Under the pieces are notes generated by a model. It searched no databases. It was not told the origin of the DNA and saw only the letters and a program-made list of their open reading frames with translations. Shown here piece by piece: positions 54,220 through 62,140 of a stretch of 64,000 nt of DNA (its first letter is position 1; every line of letters begins with the position of its first letter). The position numbers were made by a program, and so were the translations under genes. This stretch comes from Nitrospira sp. Its GTDB lineage: Bacteria > Nitrospirota > Nitrospiria > Nitrospirales > Nitrospiraceae. The DNA lies in the NCBI GenBank assembly GCA_019636835.1, contig JAHBWU010000002.1:1-64000 (forward strand), read 5' to 3'.

Positions 54220-54609
54220 TCAATCCGGATTGATGATTTTTGGAGGACGACGCGGTTCTTCCGGGATATCTGTGAGAGGGCGTCGGTCGACCGTCCAGCT
54301 GTTGAGGATGGTCGTGACCAGGCTGATAATCAGCGCGCCGCCGACGGCGGGCCAGAATCCTGAGACCGTGAATCCTTTCACCAGGAACGCCGTGAATTCC
54401 AACAGCAGCGCGTTCAAGACCACGAGGAAGAGTCCGAGCGTAAAGACGATCAACGGCAAGGTAAGCAGAAAGAGAATAGGACGGAGGATCACATTCAAGA
54501 ACGTAAGGACCAGGACCGCTGCAACACCGGCCGTCAGGCCGTCAGCCTCCAGGCCGGGAACAATCGCGATGGCCAGGAATACCGCAATTCCAGTGATGAG
54601 AACGCGCAT
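54220..54609 (-). CDS. YvlD/DUF360-type four-helix membrane protein
   Basis: The protein of 129 residues from ATG 54609 (the frame opens at 54678) has four hydrophobic segments and the family pattern RVLITGIAVFLAI, LVLTFLNVILRPILFLLTLPL, GLFLVVLNALLLEF. Such proteins are often labelled phage holin family 4 or YvlD, with no proven function. It lies 72 bases after the gene before it on the same strand. Confidence 0.82.
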   Translation of the reverse strand: MRVLITGIAVFLAIAIVPGLEADGLTAGVAAVLVLTFLNVILRPILFLLTLPLIVFTLGLFLVVLNALLLEFTAFLVKGFTVSGFWPAVGGALIISLVTTILNSWTVDRRPLTDIPEEPRRPPKIINPD

Positions 54610-54681
54610 GAGAGCATGGCGAACCCCTCCGTGGAACGGTGACTCGTGTACGGCCCTCGCAAAACGAACGGTGGGCATCGG

Positions 54682-55026
54682 CTACCGTGGTGGTGGCGCT
54701 ATCGTTACGGGTGAATAATGAACCACTGTTGCGGACACCTTCTTGGTCTTGTCGTCTTTCGTCGCCTCAATAATGACACGGTCGCCCACGACCGGTGGAT
54801 CGTTCGACTTCGGGTTACTTTTGTTCTTGAACTTCACCGGCTTATTGAGCAGGACTGATACGATCGCCCCCTTGGCCGTCTTGACCTCGATGTGTTTCGT
54901 GTCGATGGCCATCACGATGCCAAGCACATGAAAATCAGTGCCGGCAGCCATGGCTGTGGTCGACAACAAGAACAAGAGAAGCAAAACCGCGTACCGTGCT
55001 CTCAAGGAATCATAGTGCTTTTGCAT
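54682..55026 (-). CDS. DUF5666-like secreted small protein
   Basis: The 114-residue protein from ATG 55026 has a signal peptide (LLLLFLLSTTAMA) and an OB-like beta domain (GTDFHVLGIVMAIDTKHIEVKTAKG, VVGDRVIIEATKDDKTKKVSATVV), as in DUF5666-type proteins. The longer frame to 55122 would lie inside the carotenoid gene. Its start overlaps the end of that gene by 25 bases. Function unknown. Confidence 0.7.
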   Translation of the reverse strand: MQKHYDSLRARYAVLLLLFLLSTTAMAAGTDFHVLGIVMAIDTKHIEVKTAKGAIVSVLLNKPVKFKNKSNPKSNDPPVVGDRVIIEATKDDKTKKVSATVVHYSPVTIAPPPR

Positions 55027-55937
55027 AAAGACATCGAGTGGTGGCGTTCCTCGGCTTCGTCCGGATGTGGCGCGCCGGGATACAACGATTGCACTATACA
55101 AATTCTTCGGGGTGATTGCCACCGGGTCATTGTCCGATCGAACCGCCGAAAATCAGCGAGACGAGCGATCAAGATGACCAAGACCGGTAGGTGCATCAGC
55201 AGACCGCTCATTCCCATAAAGGATTCGCCGATCCAGAAGGTCATGCCAAGATTAAAAGCCAAGACTCCGTAATACAGGCCGACACCAAGCAACATCCGTT
55301 GTGTAATCGGCGGAGGTGGTGAGAGGGGAGGGAGCCGTCGGTCCAATGGGAAATAAATCGCCAGCGAAATCAGCCCCACTACGGCCCAGCCTATATAGTT
55401 CTCGAACGGGACGCCAAAATGCCAACCCGGGTCGGGATAGTAATAGATCTTGCCCAAGAACCAACGATCTCCACGGAGCGCCACCGGATCGATCACCATA
55501 TCGATAAAGGCAAAAAGAAACGCAGTCAGCGCGAAGACGGTCCAACTCGTGCGGGCCTCCACGTCGAATTGCAACGGCTTGAGAGGGGCACGCTCAACGC
55601 TCGGAGAGGAGTCAAACGGCAGTAATAGTCCGAGCGCTACACAGTAAGAAGCAAAGAGGAGGAAACTGAAGGAAATAGAATCCATGAACGGAACGTTGGA
55701 GAAGTAGAGCTCGTGGCCGACGGTCGAGCCGTTATAGAAGTACCAGCCGAATGGAATGCCGGTCCGAGTGGAGGAAAATTCGCAGGCAAACGCCGTTGCC
55801 CAGCTGATCAGCCAGAAGCGCCAGGTCCGAGGCCAGCCGATCAATTGGATGGCGGAGAAGAGGAACGCGGCAAGAAAAATGAACACATAGGGGCGAAGAA
55901 TGATCGTCTTGATAAAGAGATCGAAGACTTCCATCAC
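55002..55937 (-). CDS. CruF-like carotenoid biosynthesis membrane protein (DUF422)
   Basis: The 311-residue protein (GTG 55937 or ATG 55934) has seven to eight membrane helices with FEFSSTRTGIPFGWYFY-like wording (AFACEFSSTRTGIPFGWY), DPVALRGDRW and GVPFENYIGW, which mark the carotenoid 1',2'-hydratase family CruF. It would hydrate the psi-end of carotenoids. Its C-terminal 30 residues overlap the next start and look frayed, so the true stop may have been extended. It is followed upstream by isoprenoid genes. Confidence 0.82.
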   Translation of the reverse strand: MMEVFDLFIKTIILRPYVFIFLAAFLFSAIQLIGWPRTWRFWLISWATAFACEFSSTRTGIPFGWYFYNGSTVGHELYFSNVPFMDSISFSFLLFASYCVALGLLLPFDSSPSVERAPLKPLQFDVEARTSWTVFALTAFLFAFIDMVIDPVALRGDRWFLGKIYYYPDPGWHFGVPFENYIGWAVVGLISLAIYFPLDRRLPPLSPPPPITQRMLLGVGLYYGVLAFNLGMTFWIGESFMGMSGLLMHLPVLVILIARLADFRRFDRTMTRWQSPRRICIVQSLYPGAPHPDEAEERHHSMSLCKSTMIP

Positions 55938-56004
55938 GTGTTGAGTTGTGAGTTTTCAGAAGAGTCAAGCACTCATGGTTGAAAACCGGATCCTGAATTC
56001 TCCC

Positions 56005-56988
56005 TCAGGCGTACTTATGGTCGCGAAACCACCGCACGGCTTTCTCCAGCGCCATTTCGGGGGGATGTTGCGGTAAGCCGAGTTCTCGGATCGCTTTGCT
56101 GCAATCATAGTGCATTTTGTACTTGGCCATCTTCACGCCCTCCAGCGGGATGCGCGGAGGATGGCCCGTGAAGTTAGCGAGCCAATGATTGAGATAGGCG
56201 AGCGGGAGTACGGCGGCTCTCGGTAATTTCACAGCCGGCGCTTTGAGGCCGGTTAACTTGCTGAGAATTTCAAACACTTCACGAAGCAACAGATTTTTTG
56301 AGCCGAGAATATATCGTTCACCCTGTCGGCCTTTCTCCATGGCGAGTAGATGGCCGGTGGCCACGTCATCGACATCGATGATGTTCATACCGGTTTCAAT
56401 ATAGGCCGGCATCCGACCCTTCATGAAATCGACTATGACTTGGCCGGTGGGTGTCGGTTTCACGTCCCCTTCGCCGACCGGCGCGCTGGGATTCACGATG
56501 ACCACCGGCAATCCTTTCTTGGCCAGCTTGTGCACTTCCTGCTCAGCCAGATACTTCGAGCGCTTATAGTGACCAGCCATCTGTTCAAGCGACACCGGCG
56601 TGTCCTCTGTTCCGAGCCCTCCACCAGGCGGCAAGCCGATCGCGCCGATGGTGCTGCAATAGACCGTACGTTCGATACCCACCTCACGCGCCGCTTCCAA
56701 CAGATTTCTGGTGCCGACAACATTGATGTCGTAGAAGATCGAGGGATCTTTGGCCCATAGGGCATAATGAGCGGCCACATGGTAGAGGTGGCGGCAGCCG
56801 CTGAGAGCCCTGCGGAGCGAAGCGGAGTCGCGCAAATCTCCCGCGACTCGTTCAACCGGAAGACTGGCAAGGTTCCGCAGATCGGAATCCGGACGCGCTA
56901 ACACGCGAACCTCGGCGCCGGTTCGTCCGAGTGCCCGTGCCACCGCTGCTCCAACAAACCCGGTGGCGCCTGTGACGAGAGCTTTCAT
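56005..56988 (-). CDS. hpnA: Hopanoid-associated sugar epimerase HpnA
   Basis: The 327-residue protein is an extended SDR with TGATGFVG (NAD-binding), HVAAHYALWAKD, and the catalytic YKRSKYLAEQE (Tyr and Lys), matching HpnA of hopanoid clusters. The ATG at 56988 starts exactly at the beta-strand; the in-frame extension has no ribosome site. HpnA is associated with side-chain modification of hopanoids. It lies between a carotenoid gene and FPP synthase, both of the isoprenoid route. Confidence 0.87.
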   Translation of the reverse strand: MKALVTGATGFVGAAVARALGRTGAEVRVLARPDSDLRNLASLPVERVAGDLRDSASLRRALSGCRHLYHVAAHYALWAKDPSIFYDINVVGTRNLLEAAREVGIERTVYCSTIGAIGLPPGGGLGTEDTPVSLEQMAGHYKRSKYLAEQEVHKLAKKGLPVVIVNPSAPVGEGDVKPTPTGQVIVDFMKGRMPAYIETGMNIIDVDDVATGHLLAMEKGRQGERYILGSKNLLLREVFEILSKLTGLKAPAVKLPRAAVLPLAYLNHWLANFTGHPPRIPLEGVKMAKYKMHYDCSKAIRELGLPQHPPEMALEKAVRWFRDHKYA

Positions 56989-56997
56989 GGTGAAGAT

Positions 56998-57090
56998 GTG
57001 AAGCGTGAAGAGTGAAGCGTGAAGCACATGAAATGAGGATGGCTACTCAATTGTACTGGTTTGCGTTTCACGAGATACGCTTCACGAACG
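56998..57090. repeat. GTGAAGCG-type short repeats with inverted copy
   Basis: Three or four tandem copies of GTGAAGCGTGAAG-like units (56998-57025) face an inverted version (GCGTTTCACGAG-ATACGCTTCACGAA, 57063-57090) around a 37-base centre. It lies between hpnA and ispA. It resembles the REP-like short repeats I recall from Nitrospira intergenic regions. Confidence 0.6.
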
Positions 57091-57093
57091 ACG

Positions 57094-57984
57094 TCAATTC
57101 TTGCGGCTTGTGATATATCGCGCGATCTCACGCAACGGATCGGCGGGAGGACCAAATGACGAGAGCCGATTGATGGCGCGGGCCACACAATCGTCGGCCA
57201 GCTTCTTCGCCCCTTCCACACCATGGAAGGTCGGGTAAGTTTTCTTGCCCCGTTCGGCATCGGTATTTGGGTTTTTCCCGAGTTCTTCGCGCGTGCCGGT
57301 CACGTTCAACACGTCGTCGGCGATCTGAAAGGCGAGACCGATGTCTTCGGCATAGCCGGTCATGTCGTCGAGTTGGCGATCGGTGGCCCCGGCGGCGATC
57401 GCCCCCATTCGCACAGCGGCCCGAATCAACATGCCGGTCTTGTGTTTGTGAATGGTCTGGAGCGTACCGAGATCGATGTCTTGGTTTTCGGCCTGGATGT
57501 CGAACACCTGCCCACCTACCATACCCAGGTTGCCTGAGCCATAGGCAAGCTCTTGAACCAACCGCACCTGCCGCACTGGGTCACAGCCTTTCATCAGATC
57601 GGGACGGCTGATGATGTCGAACGCCATGGTGAGGAGCGCATCACCGGCCAGAATCGCCATTGCTTCGCCATACACTTTATGGTTCGTGGGTTTACCACGG
57701 CGAAAGTCATCGTTGTCCATGGATGGCAGATCGTCGTGGATGAGCGAGTAGGTGTGGATGAATTCCAATGAGCAAGCCACCGGCATGAGGCCAGGGGTCG
57801 TTAGTCCGATTGCCTCCGCTACAGCAATCGTCAAGATCGGTCTGATTCGCTTCCCGCCTGCGAGCAGGCTGTAGCGCATGCTGTCGTGCAGGGTCGTCGG
57901 TGGTGTGATGGAGGGCGGCGCGACGAGGTCGAGAAATCGATCGACGTCGATCCGTTTCCGTTCGAGATACTCCGCGATGTTCAT
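57094..57984 (-). CDS. ispA: Farnesyl/geranylgeranyl diphosphate synthase
   Basis: The 296-residue protein from ATG 57984 carries both aspartate-rich motifs: DDLPSMDNDDFRRG (first) and DDVLNVTGTREELGK (second). It also has LLAGGKRIRP near residue 45. It condenses IPP with DMAPP or GPP, giving FPP for hopanoids and carotenoids. The usual length is about 295-300. The 63 extra in-frame codons upstream are not supported. ispA is likely co-transcribed with hpnA. Confidence 0.92.
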   Translation of the reverse strand: MNIAEYLERKRIDVDRFLDLVAPPSITPPTTLHDSMRYSLLAGGKRIRPILTIAVAEAIGLTTPGLMPVACSLEFIHTYSLIHDDLPSMDNDDFRRGKPTNHKVYGEAMAILAGDALLTMAFDIISRPDLMKGCDPVRQVRLVQELAYGSGNLGMVGGQVFDIQAENQDIDLGTLQTIHKHKTGMLIRAAVRMGAIAAGATDRQLDDMTGYAEDIGLAFQIADDVLNVTGTREELGKNPNTDAERGKKTYPTFHGVEGAKKLADDCVARAINRLSSFGPPADPLREIARYITSRKN

Positions 57985-58216
57985 ATAGTCTGTTTTCCTG
58001 ATGACTAAACCCGCGCGGAGAGTAACAAAGGATACGAGATGAGTCAAACGGTGGAGGTGGGGTTATCACCATTGCTTCGGGTAGGTCTTGATGGAACCAC
58101 GGGATTAAGAGAAAATCTGCGAAAGTTGGTACAGCATAGCTGTGTGACCTGTCGGTCAATGTACTCAATAGCAGTGTCGGCTGTACAAATTGGCAAGCGG
58201 TGTGGTGTTATAGACA

Positions 58217-58702
58217 GTGAAATTTGAGCTTGTAGGACGGATCACCCAGGTTGAGACCATTGCGACCGGCTCCGGGATCCGCGTTCGGCGTTACCTCCGT
58301 AAAGCCTACGGCGTGGGTCACTGGCGGAAGTTGAAAGGCATAGCCACTGTCCGGTTGCCGAACGGTGTTCTGCGGAGGGTCGAGCTTCATTGGTATGAAG
58401 CTCACAGCATCGGCAGGCGAGACATCAAGATCAAGCGGTACTTGGCGGTACTTGGAGGAACAATGAGACACCTGGCCAAATCATTCGCCCTCTGCGTGGA
58501 CAATACCGACTATAAAGCCTCTTTGATTCCGGGCAAGGTGTATCGAATCATCCCGGACCCGCAAGCGGCCAAGGACGATTTGGTACGAATCGTGGACGAA
58601 AGCGGCGAGGACTATCTCTATCACAAAGCCCACTTCGCCTTTGTTGATTTGCCGAGAGCAATTGCGAAAAAGATTCGATCTCTTGAGGCCGCTACAGCTT
58701 AA
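58217..58702 (+). CDS. Two-domain small protein, probable fusion of two uncharacterised families
   Basis: The 161-residue protein from a GTG has an N-terminal domain (1-78, ITQVETIATGSGIRVRRYLRK, GHWRKLKGIATVRLPNG, KIKRYL) and a C-terminal one (83-155, KSFALCVDNTDYKASLIPGK, DDLVRIVDESGEDYLYHKAHF). I recall both as separate small proteins from adjacent genes. An in-frame ATG at 58464 with GGAGGA in front may still start a second product. Function unknown. Confidence 0.7.
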   Translation: MKFELVGRITQVETIATGSGIRVRRYLRKAYGVGHWRKLKGIATVRLPNGVLRRVELHWYEAHSIGRRDIKIKRYLAVLGGTMRHLAKSFALCVDNTDYKASLIPGKVYRIIPDPQAAKDDLVRIVDESGEDYLYHKAHFAFVDLPRAIAKKIRSLEAATA

Positions 58703-58719
58703 AGCCGTAGCCCAATCTC

Positions 58720-58985
58720 TCAGATGAGGGCCTGCATAAGACTCGACCTCCATCCAGCGTATTTCCCCTCTCGCACTTGCTGGAAAAAGAATGTGTAGTC
58801 TTCTGGAGAAAGGAAATAGAAGTGATACCGCCACGGCTCTTTCATATTCATAAGCCTATCGTTCAGCACCTCGAAATGTCGAAGGCTGTCGCGACATTTG
58901 GCCCGGTTCCTATTTGAATCATCGCCTTCTGCCTTGATTTCAACAACGAGAATGTCGTGCGCACCGCGCTGCGTGCCAAACTCTC
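58720..58985 (-). pseudogene. 3' remnant of a PD-(D/E)xK-like nuclease gene
   Basis: The minus strand reads GTQRGAHDILVVEIKAEGDD, then RNRAKCRDSLRHFEVLN, KEPWRYHFYFLSPEDYTFFF and SSLMQALI followed by a stop. The D-(4)-EIK pattern matches nuclease cores of PD-(D/E)xK type. There is no start codon with upstream coding, so only the end of a gene survives. It borders the toxin-antitoxin operator. Confidence 0.6.
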
Positions 58986-59019
58986 AATTTGACGGCATCC
59001 TCTCTATCGATGTATGCTC

Positions 59020-59039
59020 ATGACCAGAATTATGGTCAT
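59020..59039. promoter_or_regulatory. Inverted-repeat operator of the Phd/RelE module
   Basis: ATGACCA-GAATTA-TGGTCAT is a perfect 7-base inverted repeat 21 bases before the antitoxin start. Phd-type antitoxins bind such sites to repress their own operon. Confidence 0.75.
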
Positions 59040-59059
59040 TTCTGAAAGCGAGGTGCGCC

Positions 59060-59356
59060 ATGGCTAAGACGTTGCCGTTGTCGGAGGTGAAGACCCGTCT
59101 GCCGGAGCTTGTGGCGGGGGTGCAAGAGCGCGAGGAGGAAGTCGTGGTAACAAAGAACGGTCGTCCGGCTGCCGTTCTGATCAATATCGATGAGTACGCT
59201 CGCCTCAAGGAGACGTTGGATGTCCTCAGCGATCCGACGCTTATGAGTCAGATTGCCGAGAGCCGGACGTTTTACAGAAGGAAGAATAAAGGGCTGTCGT
59301 TCAAGGATGTGTTTGGTGAACCTCTTACGCCCGTCAAGAAGCGGCGCTCTGCGTGA
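59060..59356 (+). CDS. Phd/YefM-type antitoxin
   Basis: The 98-residue protein has the Phd/YefM DNA-binding fold (KTLPLSEVKTRLPELV, VVVTKNGRPAAVLINIDEYARLKETLDVL) and a flexible C-terminal tail (FYRRKNKGLSFKDVFGE) that would wrap the toxin. A perfect inverted repeat precedes it. It overlaps the toxin gene by 4 bases. It neutralises the toxin and represses the operon. Confidence 0.9.
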   Translation: MAKTLPLSEVKTRLPELVAGVQEREEEVVVTKNGRPAAVLINIDEYARLKETLDVLSDPTLMSQIAESRTFYRRKNKGLSFKDVFGEPLTPVKKRRSA

Positions 59357-59646
59357 GCCTCTTCCGTCCGGATATCCCGCCGCATGTGGCGGAGGTGATT
59401 CGATCGCTCCATCCTGATCTGAAACGGTCGATCAAGTCGGCCATTCGTGTCATTGCCGCCGATCCTGAATGTGGGGAGTCACTCCAGCGGGAACTCAACG
59501 GACTGCGCAAGTATCGCGTTCGCCGCTTTCGCATTGTCTATGCGACCGACCAAAAAGCGCGAGTCATTCGCCTGATGGCCATCGGCCACCGACGGTATGT
59601 GTATGAGGAGCTGACTGAGCAACTCAGACGAAAGGGACGAGAATAG
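59353..59646 (+). CDS. RelE/ParE-type toxin
   Basis: The 97-residue protein, from a GTG overlapping the antitoxin stop, has the RelE fold (PHVAEVIRSLHPDLKRSIKSAI, LQRELNGLRKYRVRRFRIVYATD, VIRLMAIGHRRYVYEEL). RelE toxins cleave mRNA on the ribosome, while ParE toxins hit gyrase. Basic residues (Arg-rich strand) and the C-terminal Tyr favour a RelE-like nuclease. The pair is a complete type II module. Confidence 0.9.
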   Translation: MSLFRPDIPPHVAEVIRSLHPDLKRSIKSAIRVIAADPECGESLQRELNGLRKYRVRRFRIVYATDQKARVIRLMAIGHRRYVYEELTEQLRRKGRE

Positions 59647-59768
59647 GGTGTTGCGGCTGTGATGCATCTGAAGCGAAAACCGGGATATTGGGTTTCACGC
59701 GGCAAAGCCAAGTAGCGTCTCACCTTCGCTTGTTTTTCCGCCGACTGCCCCGCTATACTCCTACGCTT

Positions 59769-60059
59769 ATGAGTATTCGAAAAGGTGGTGGCGAATGGGA
59801 GCCGATGCTACTCGGGGTCGAGGCCCGCAATTGTAAAGTTTGCAAAGAGAGCCTCTATCGGGACAAGACGATGCTTCGAGGAGGTTGGTCTCGTTGCACA
59901 GTCTGTGACGAGTTCGTCCATTACAGTTGTCTTGCCAGTGGGAAGGTCTCCTTCTTAAAAGCACGGCCACGGGTGTGCAAAACCTGTCGTTCGGTTCAGG
60001 AGGGGGTCGTCTCTTCTTCTCCAAAGAAGGATGGGGCTCCTGTGGCAGCCATGCCCTGA
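59769..60059 (+). CDS. Cys-rich zinc-finger-like small protein
   Basis: The 96-residue protein from ATG 59769 has CKVCKESL, CTVCDEFVHYSC and CKTCRS, a CxxC...CxxC..H..C...CxxC array like a PHD/RING or C1-type treble clef that would bind two zinc ions. The frame upstream (59688) is not supported. No DNA-binding or catalytic motif is seen. The family is unknown to me. Confidence 0.62.
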   Translation: MSIRKGGGEWEPMLLGVEARNCKVCKESLYRDKTMLRGGWSRCTVCDEFVHYSCLASGKVSFLKARPRVCKTCRSVQEGVVSSSPKKDGAPVAAMP

Positions 60060-60254
60060 ATTCCCGTTTTTCAACCTGCCCTATGCTCGGGCGTCCGGAG
60101 TGACATAGTTTTCTCTCAGAGACCATTCAGCTTGCGGAGGCTCCGTTGCTCTTGCTGGTCGGTAATGAGCAACAAGGGCGGTTTTCTTCTCCTGTGTGAT
60201 TTCTGAACGTTATCGAGAGGACGTCCAACGACCTCACCGTTCATCGAGACGATC

Positions 60255-60626
60255 ATGGCGCAGATCATCCGAAGTGGGGCGTTTCTTCAGCAGTGTTGGT
60301 CGGTTCACCCCCTGTGTGTGACGGTCAAACGAATGACGGATGAGAACACGGTCATTCTCTCCTGCAGTTCATGCAGGTCGGCCCATCATCTGACGATTGC
60401 TACGGTCACTTCGAAAGCATCCTCGGCCCAACAAATGGCCGGAGAAGGCGCTCTACGAGACGAGCCGCCGGGCGAGGAGTTCCTCAAAGCCTGTGTCTCC
60501 ACGCATCAGGCTTCTCTGACGCTTCGTGAGATGGATGTATTTCAAGATCTCGTGCGGTTGCGCTGTGCCGACTGCCGCCGTCTCTATGAACTGACGGTCT
60601 CGGCGTTTGAAACACGCCACAAGTAG
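60255..60626 (+). CDS. Small protein made of two CxxC repeats
   Basis: The 123-residue protein is an internal duplication of a 40-45 residue unit: C-x2-H...LxxREM or VKRM, then VxLxCxxCR with CSSC at about 37-40 and CADC at about 104-107, ending (H/Y)xLT. Each half may hold half of a zinc ribbon. The ATG at 60255 lies after a poor ribosome site. Function unknown; it stands beside another Cys-rich protein. Confidence 0.62.
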   Translation: MAQIIRSGAFLQQCWSVHPLCVTVKRMTDENTVILSCSSCRSAHHLTIATVTSKASSAQQMAGEGALRDEPPGEEFLKACVSTHQASLTLREMDVFQDLVRLRCADCRRLYELTVSAFETRHK

Positions 60627-60696
60627 CTTGAGGATGATGCAAACACCCTCAACTTTGAGCTGAGGGCAAAATGGGCATTCCGTTACATCCCATGTC

Positions 60697-61320
60697 ATGA
60701 TGCCCCATCCTATGCAGTTTACCGATGATGAAACCCTGCTGCTGGCCGACGCACAGTTCTTTCGAAAAAAGGCTACGATCACGACCAAAATACGAGCCAT
60801 GCTTGAGGCGACGCGTGCCGCATTGCAGAATGAGCTGGCAGGTCTGTCGTTGGTCGCACCCCCCGATTTCGATCCCAACCTCCATCAGCTGGTAAAAGGC
60901 GAGCATCTGGAGGATTTCCCGTATCAATATCTTGATTGTCCCAAGCACTTCTCCGGCGCGAACAAGTTCACGTTCCGCACGCTGGTCTGGTGGGGACATC
61001 ATGTGACCTGCGCGCTATTGCTGGAAGGTTCGGAAATCGGACGATACAAACGCCAGCTTCTCGGCCGGTTTCACCAGCTCGCAGGAAGGGATCTAGAACT
61101 ATCTCTGGCACCGTCGTTATGGGAATGGAAACGTGGGGAGGGCTATACGCTGCCGATCACCCATGACCGCAAGGCCCAAATCGCTGCCGTGGTGGCTGAA
61201 CGGTCGTTCCTGAAGGTCGTTCGCTGTGTGTCTTTCGGAGATTCTCGAGTACGCGAGGGGCAATTGGCTCAGATGGCATGCGAAACCTTTCGATCCATGC
61301 ACCCCCTCGTCACACCCTAA
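60697..61320 (+). CDS. Conserved-looking hypothetical protein
   Basis: The 207-residue protein has no signal peptide or membrane helix; starts at 60697, 60700 or 60712 are possible. It has a helical N-terminus (FRKKATITTKIRAMLEATRAALQNEL) and an alpha/beta body with WWGHHVTCALLLEG. It is a well-formed gene by codon pattern, but no family or function is recognised. Confidence 0.6.
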   Translation: MMPHPMQFTDDETLLLADAQFFRKKATITTKIRAMLEATRAALQNELAGLSLVAPPDFDPNLHQLVKGEHLEDFPYQYLDCPKHFSGANKFTFRTLVWWGHHVTCALLLEGSEIGRYKRQLLGRFHQLAGRDLELSLAPSLWEWKRGEGYTLPITHDRKAQIAAVVAERSFLKVVRCVSFGDSRVREGQLAQMACETFRSMHPLVTP

Positions 61321-61402
61321 CTTATTTATCCTAATTGTCTCTGACGCCAAACTTGGGTAGACTGGGCCGCCACTCTTTTTGAACCTTGACAGGGAGGAGC
61401 CC

Positions 61403-62059
61403 GTGAAGCAATCGTCATTACGAGTTCTGGGCTGTGCCATCATGATGGCGACCGTGCTGGCCGGCTGTAGAGGAACAGGGGAGATGCGGTATCTGGATTT
61501 GCGTGAGAAGCCGCCGATGGTGCAGGTGACCGACATCGATCCGATCAAGATCGCCGTCGAACCGTTTGACGATCGACGGGCGGACAAGAGCCGTGTGGGG
61601 ACCCGTACTCATCTCTGGGGAGGAACCACGCAGTTCGATGTGTCGGGTGATCGGCTTGGGGGCTTGCTCACTCAGCGACTCGCCGATCGTTTAAGAACTC
61701 GCGGATGGCGGGATCGGGTATGGAACGTGCGCGTGGCCTCGGCCGGATCCGCCGCGGATGCCGATATTGTCATCAGCGGACAGGTGCAAGATTTTTCCGC
61801 TACCGTCAAGAGCCGCGTCTTTTCCACTGTGATTGACACCAGCAGCCGGCTTACAATTCAGGCCAGGAACCTTGTCGACCGAAGCACGACCATCCGCACC
61901 ATTGAAGGGGGGAGGAGTCGGACTGTATTTTGGTTCAATGAAGATGATGTGCGAGACCAATTGGCGGCGACTTTGAAAGACGGACTTGATCGGCTGATCG
62001 TCGACACGACGATTGATAACAAGGCGTTACGCCCGTCACGGCGCCTCCTGCAAGAGTGA
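61403..62059 (+). CDS. YajG-like lipoprotein
   Basis: The 218-residue protein from GTG 61403, preceded by GGGAGGAG, has a lipobox (VLAGCRG) and a domain resembling YajG-like lipoproteins: KIAVEPFDDRRADKSRVG, LLTQRLADRLRTRGW, and ADIVISGQVQDFSATVKS. The role of the family in the outer membrane is unclear. The unusually long gap before the next gene is only 81 bases. Confidence 0.72.
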   Translation: MKQSSLRVLGCAIMMATVLAGCRGTGEMRYLDLREKPPMVQVTDIDPIKIAVEPFDDRRADKSRVGTRTHLWGGTTQFDVSGDRLGGLLTQRLADRLRTRGWRDRVWNVRVASAGSAADADIVISGQVQDFSATVKSRVFSTVIDTSSRLTIQARNLVDRSTTIRTIEGGRSRTVFWFNEDDVRDQLAATLKDGLDRLIVDTTIDNKALRPSRRLLQE

Positions 62060-62140
62060 GCCACAACCTCCCGTGGGGAAGGGGCATTGATTTTCTGAGG
62101 GGCGACGGCAACCTCAATCTGTCTTCAAGGAACCCTCACG

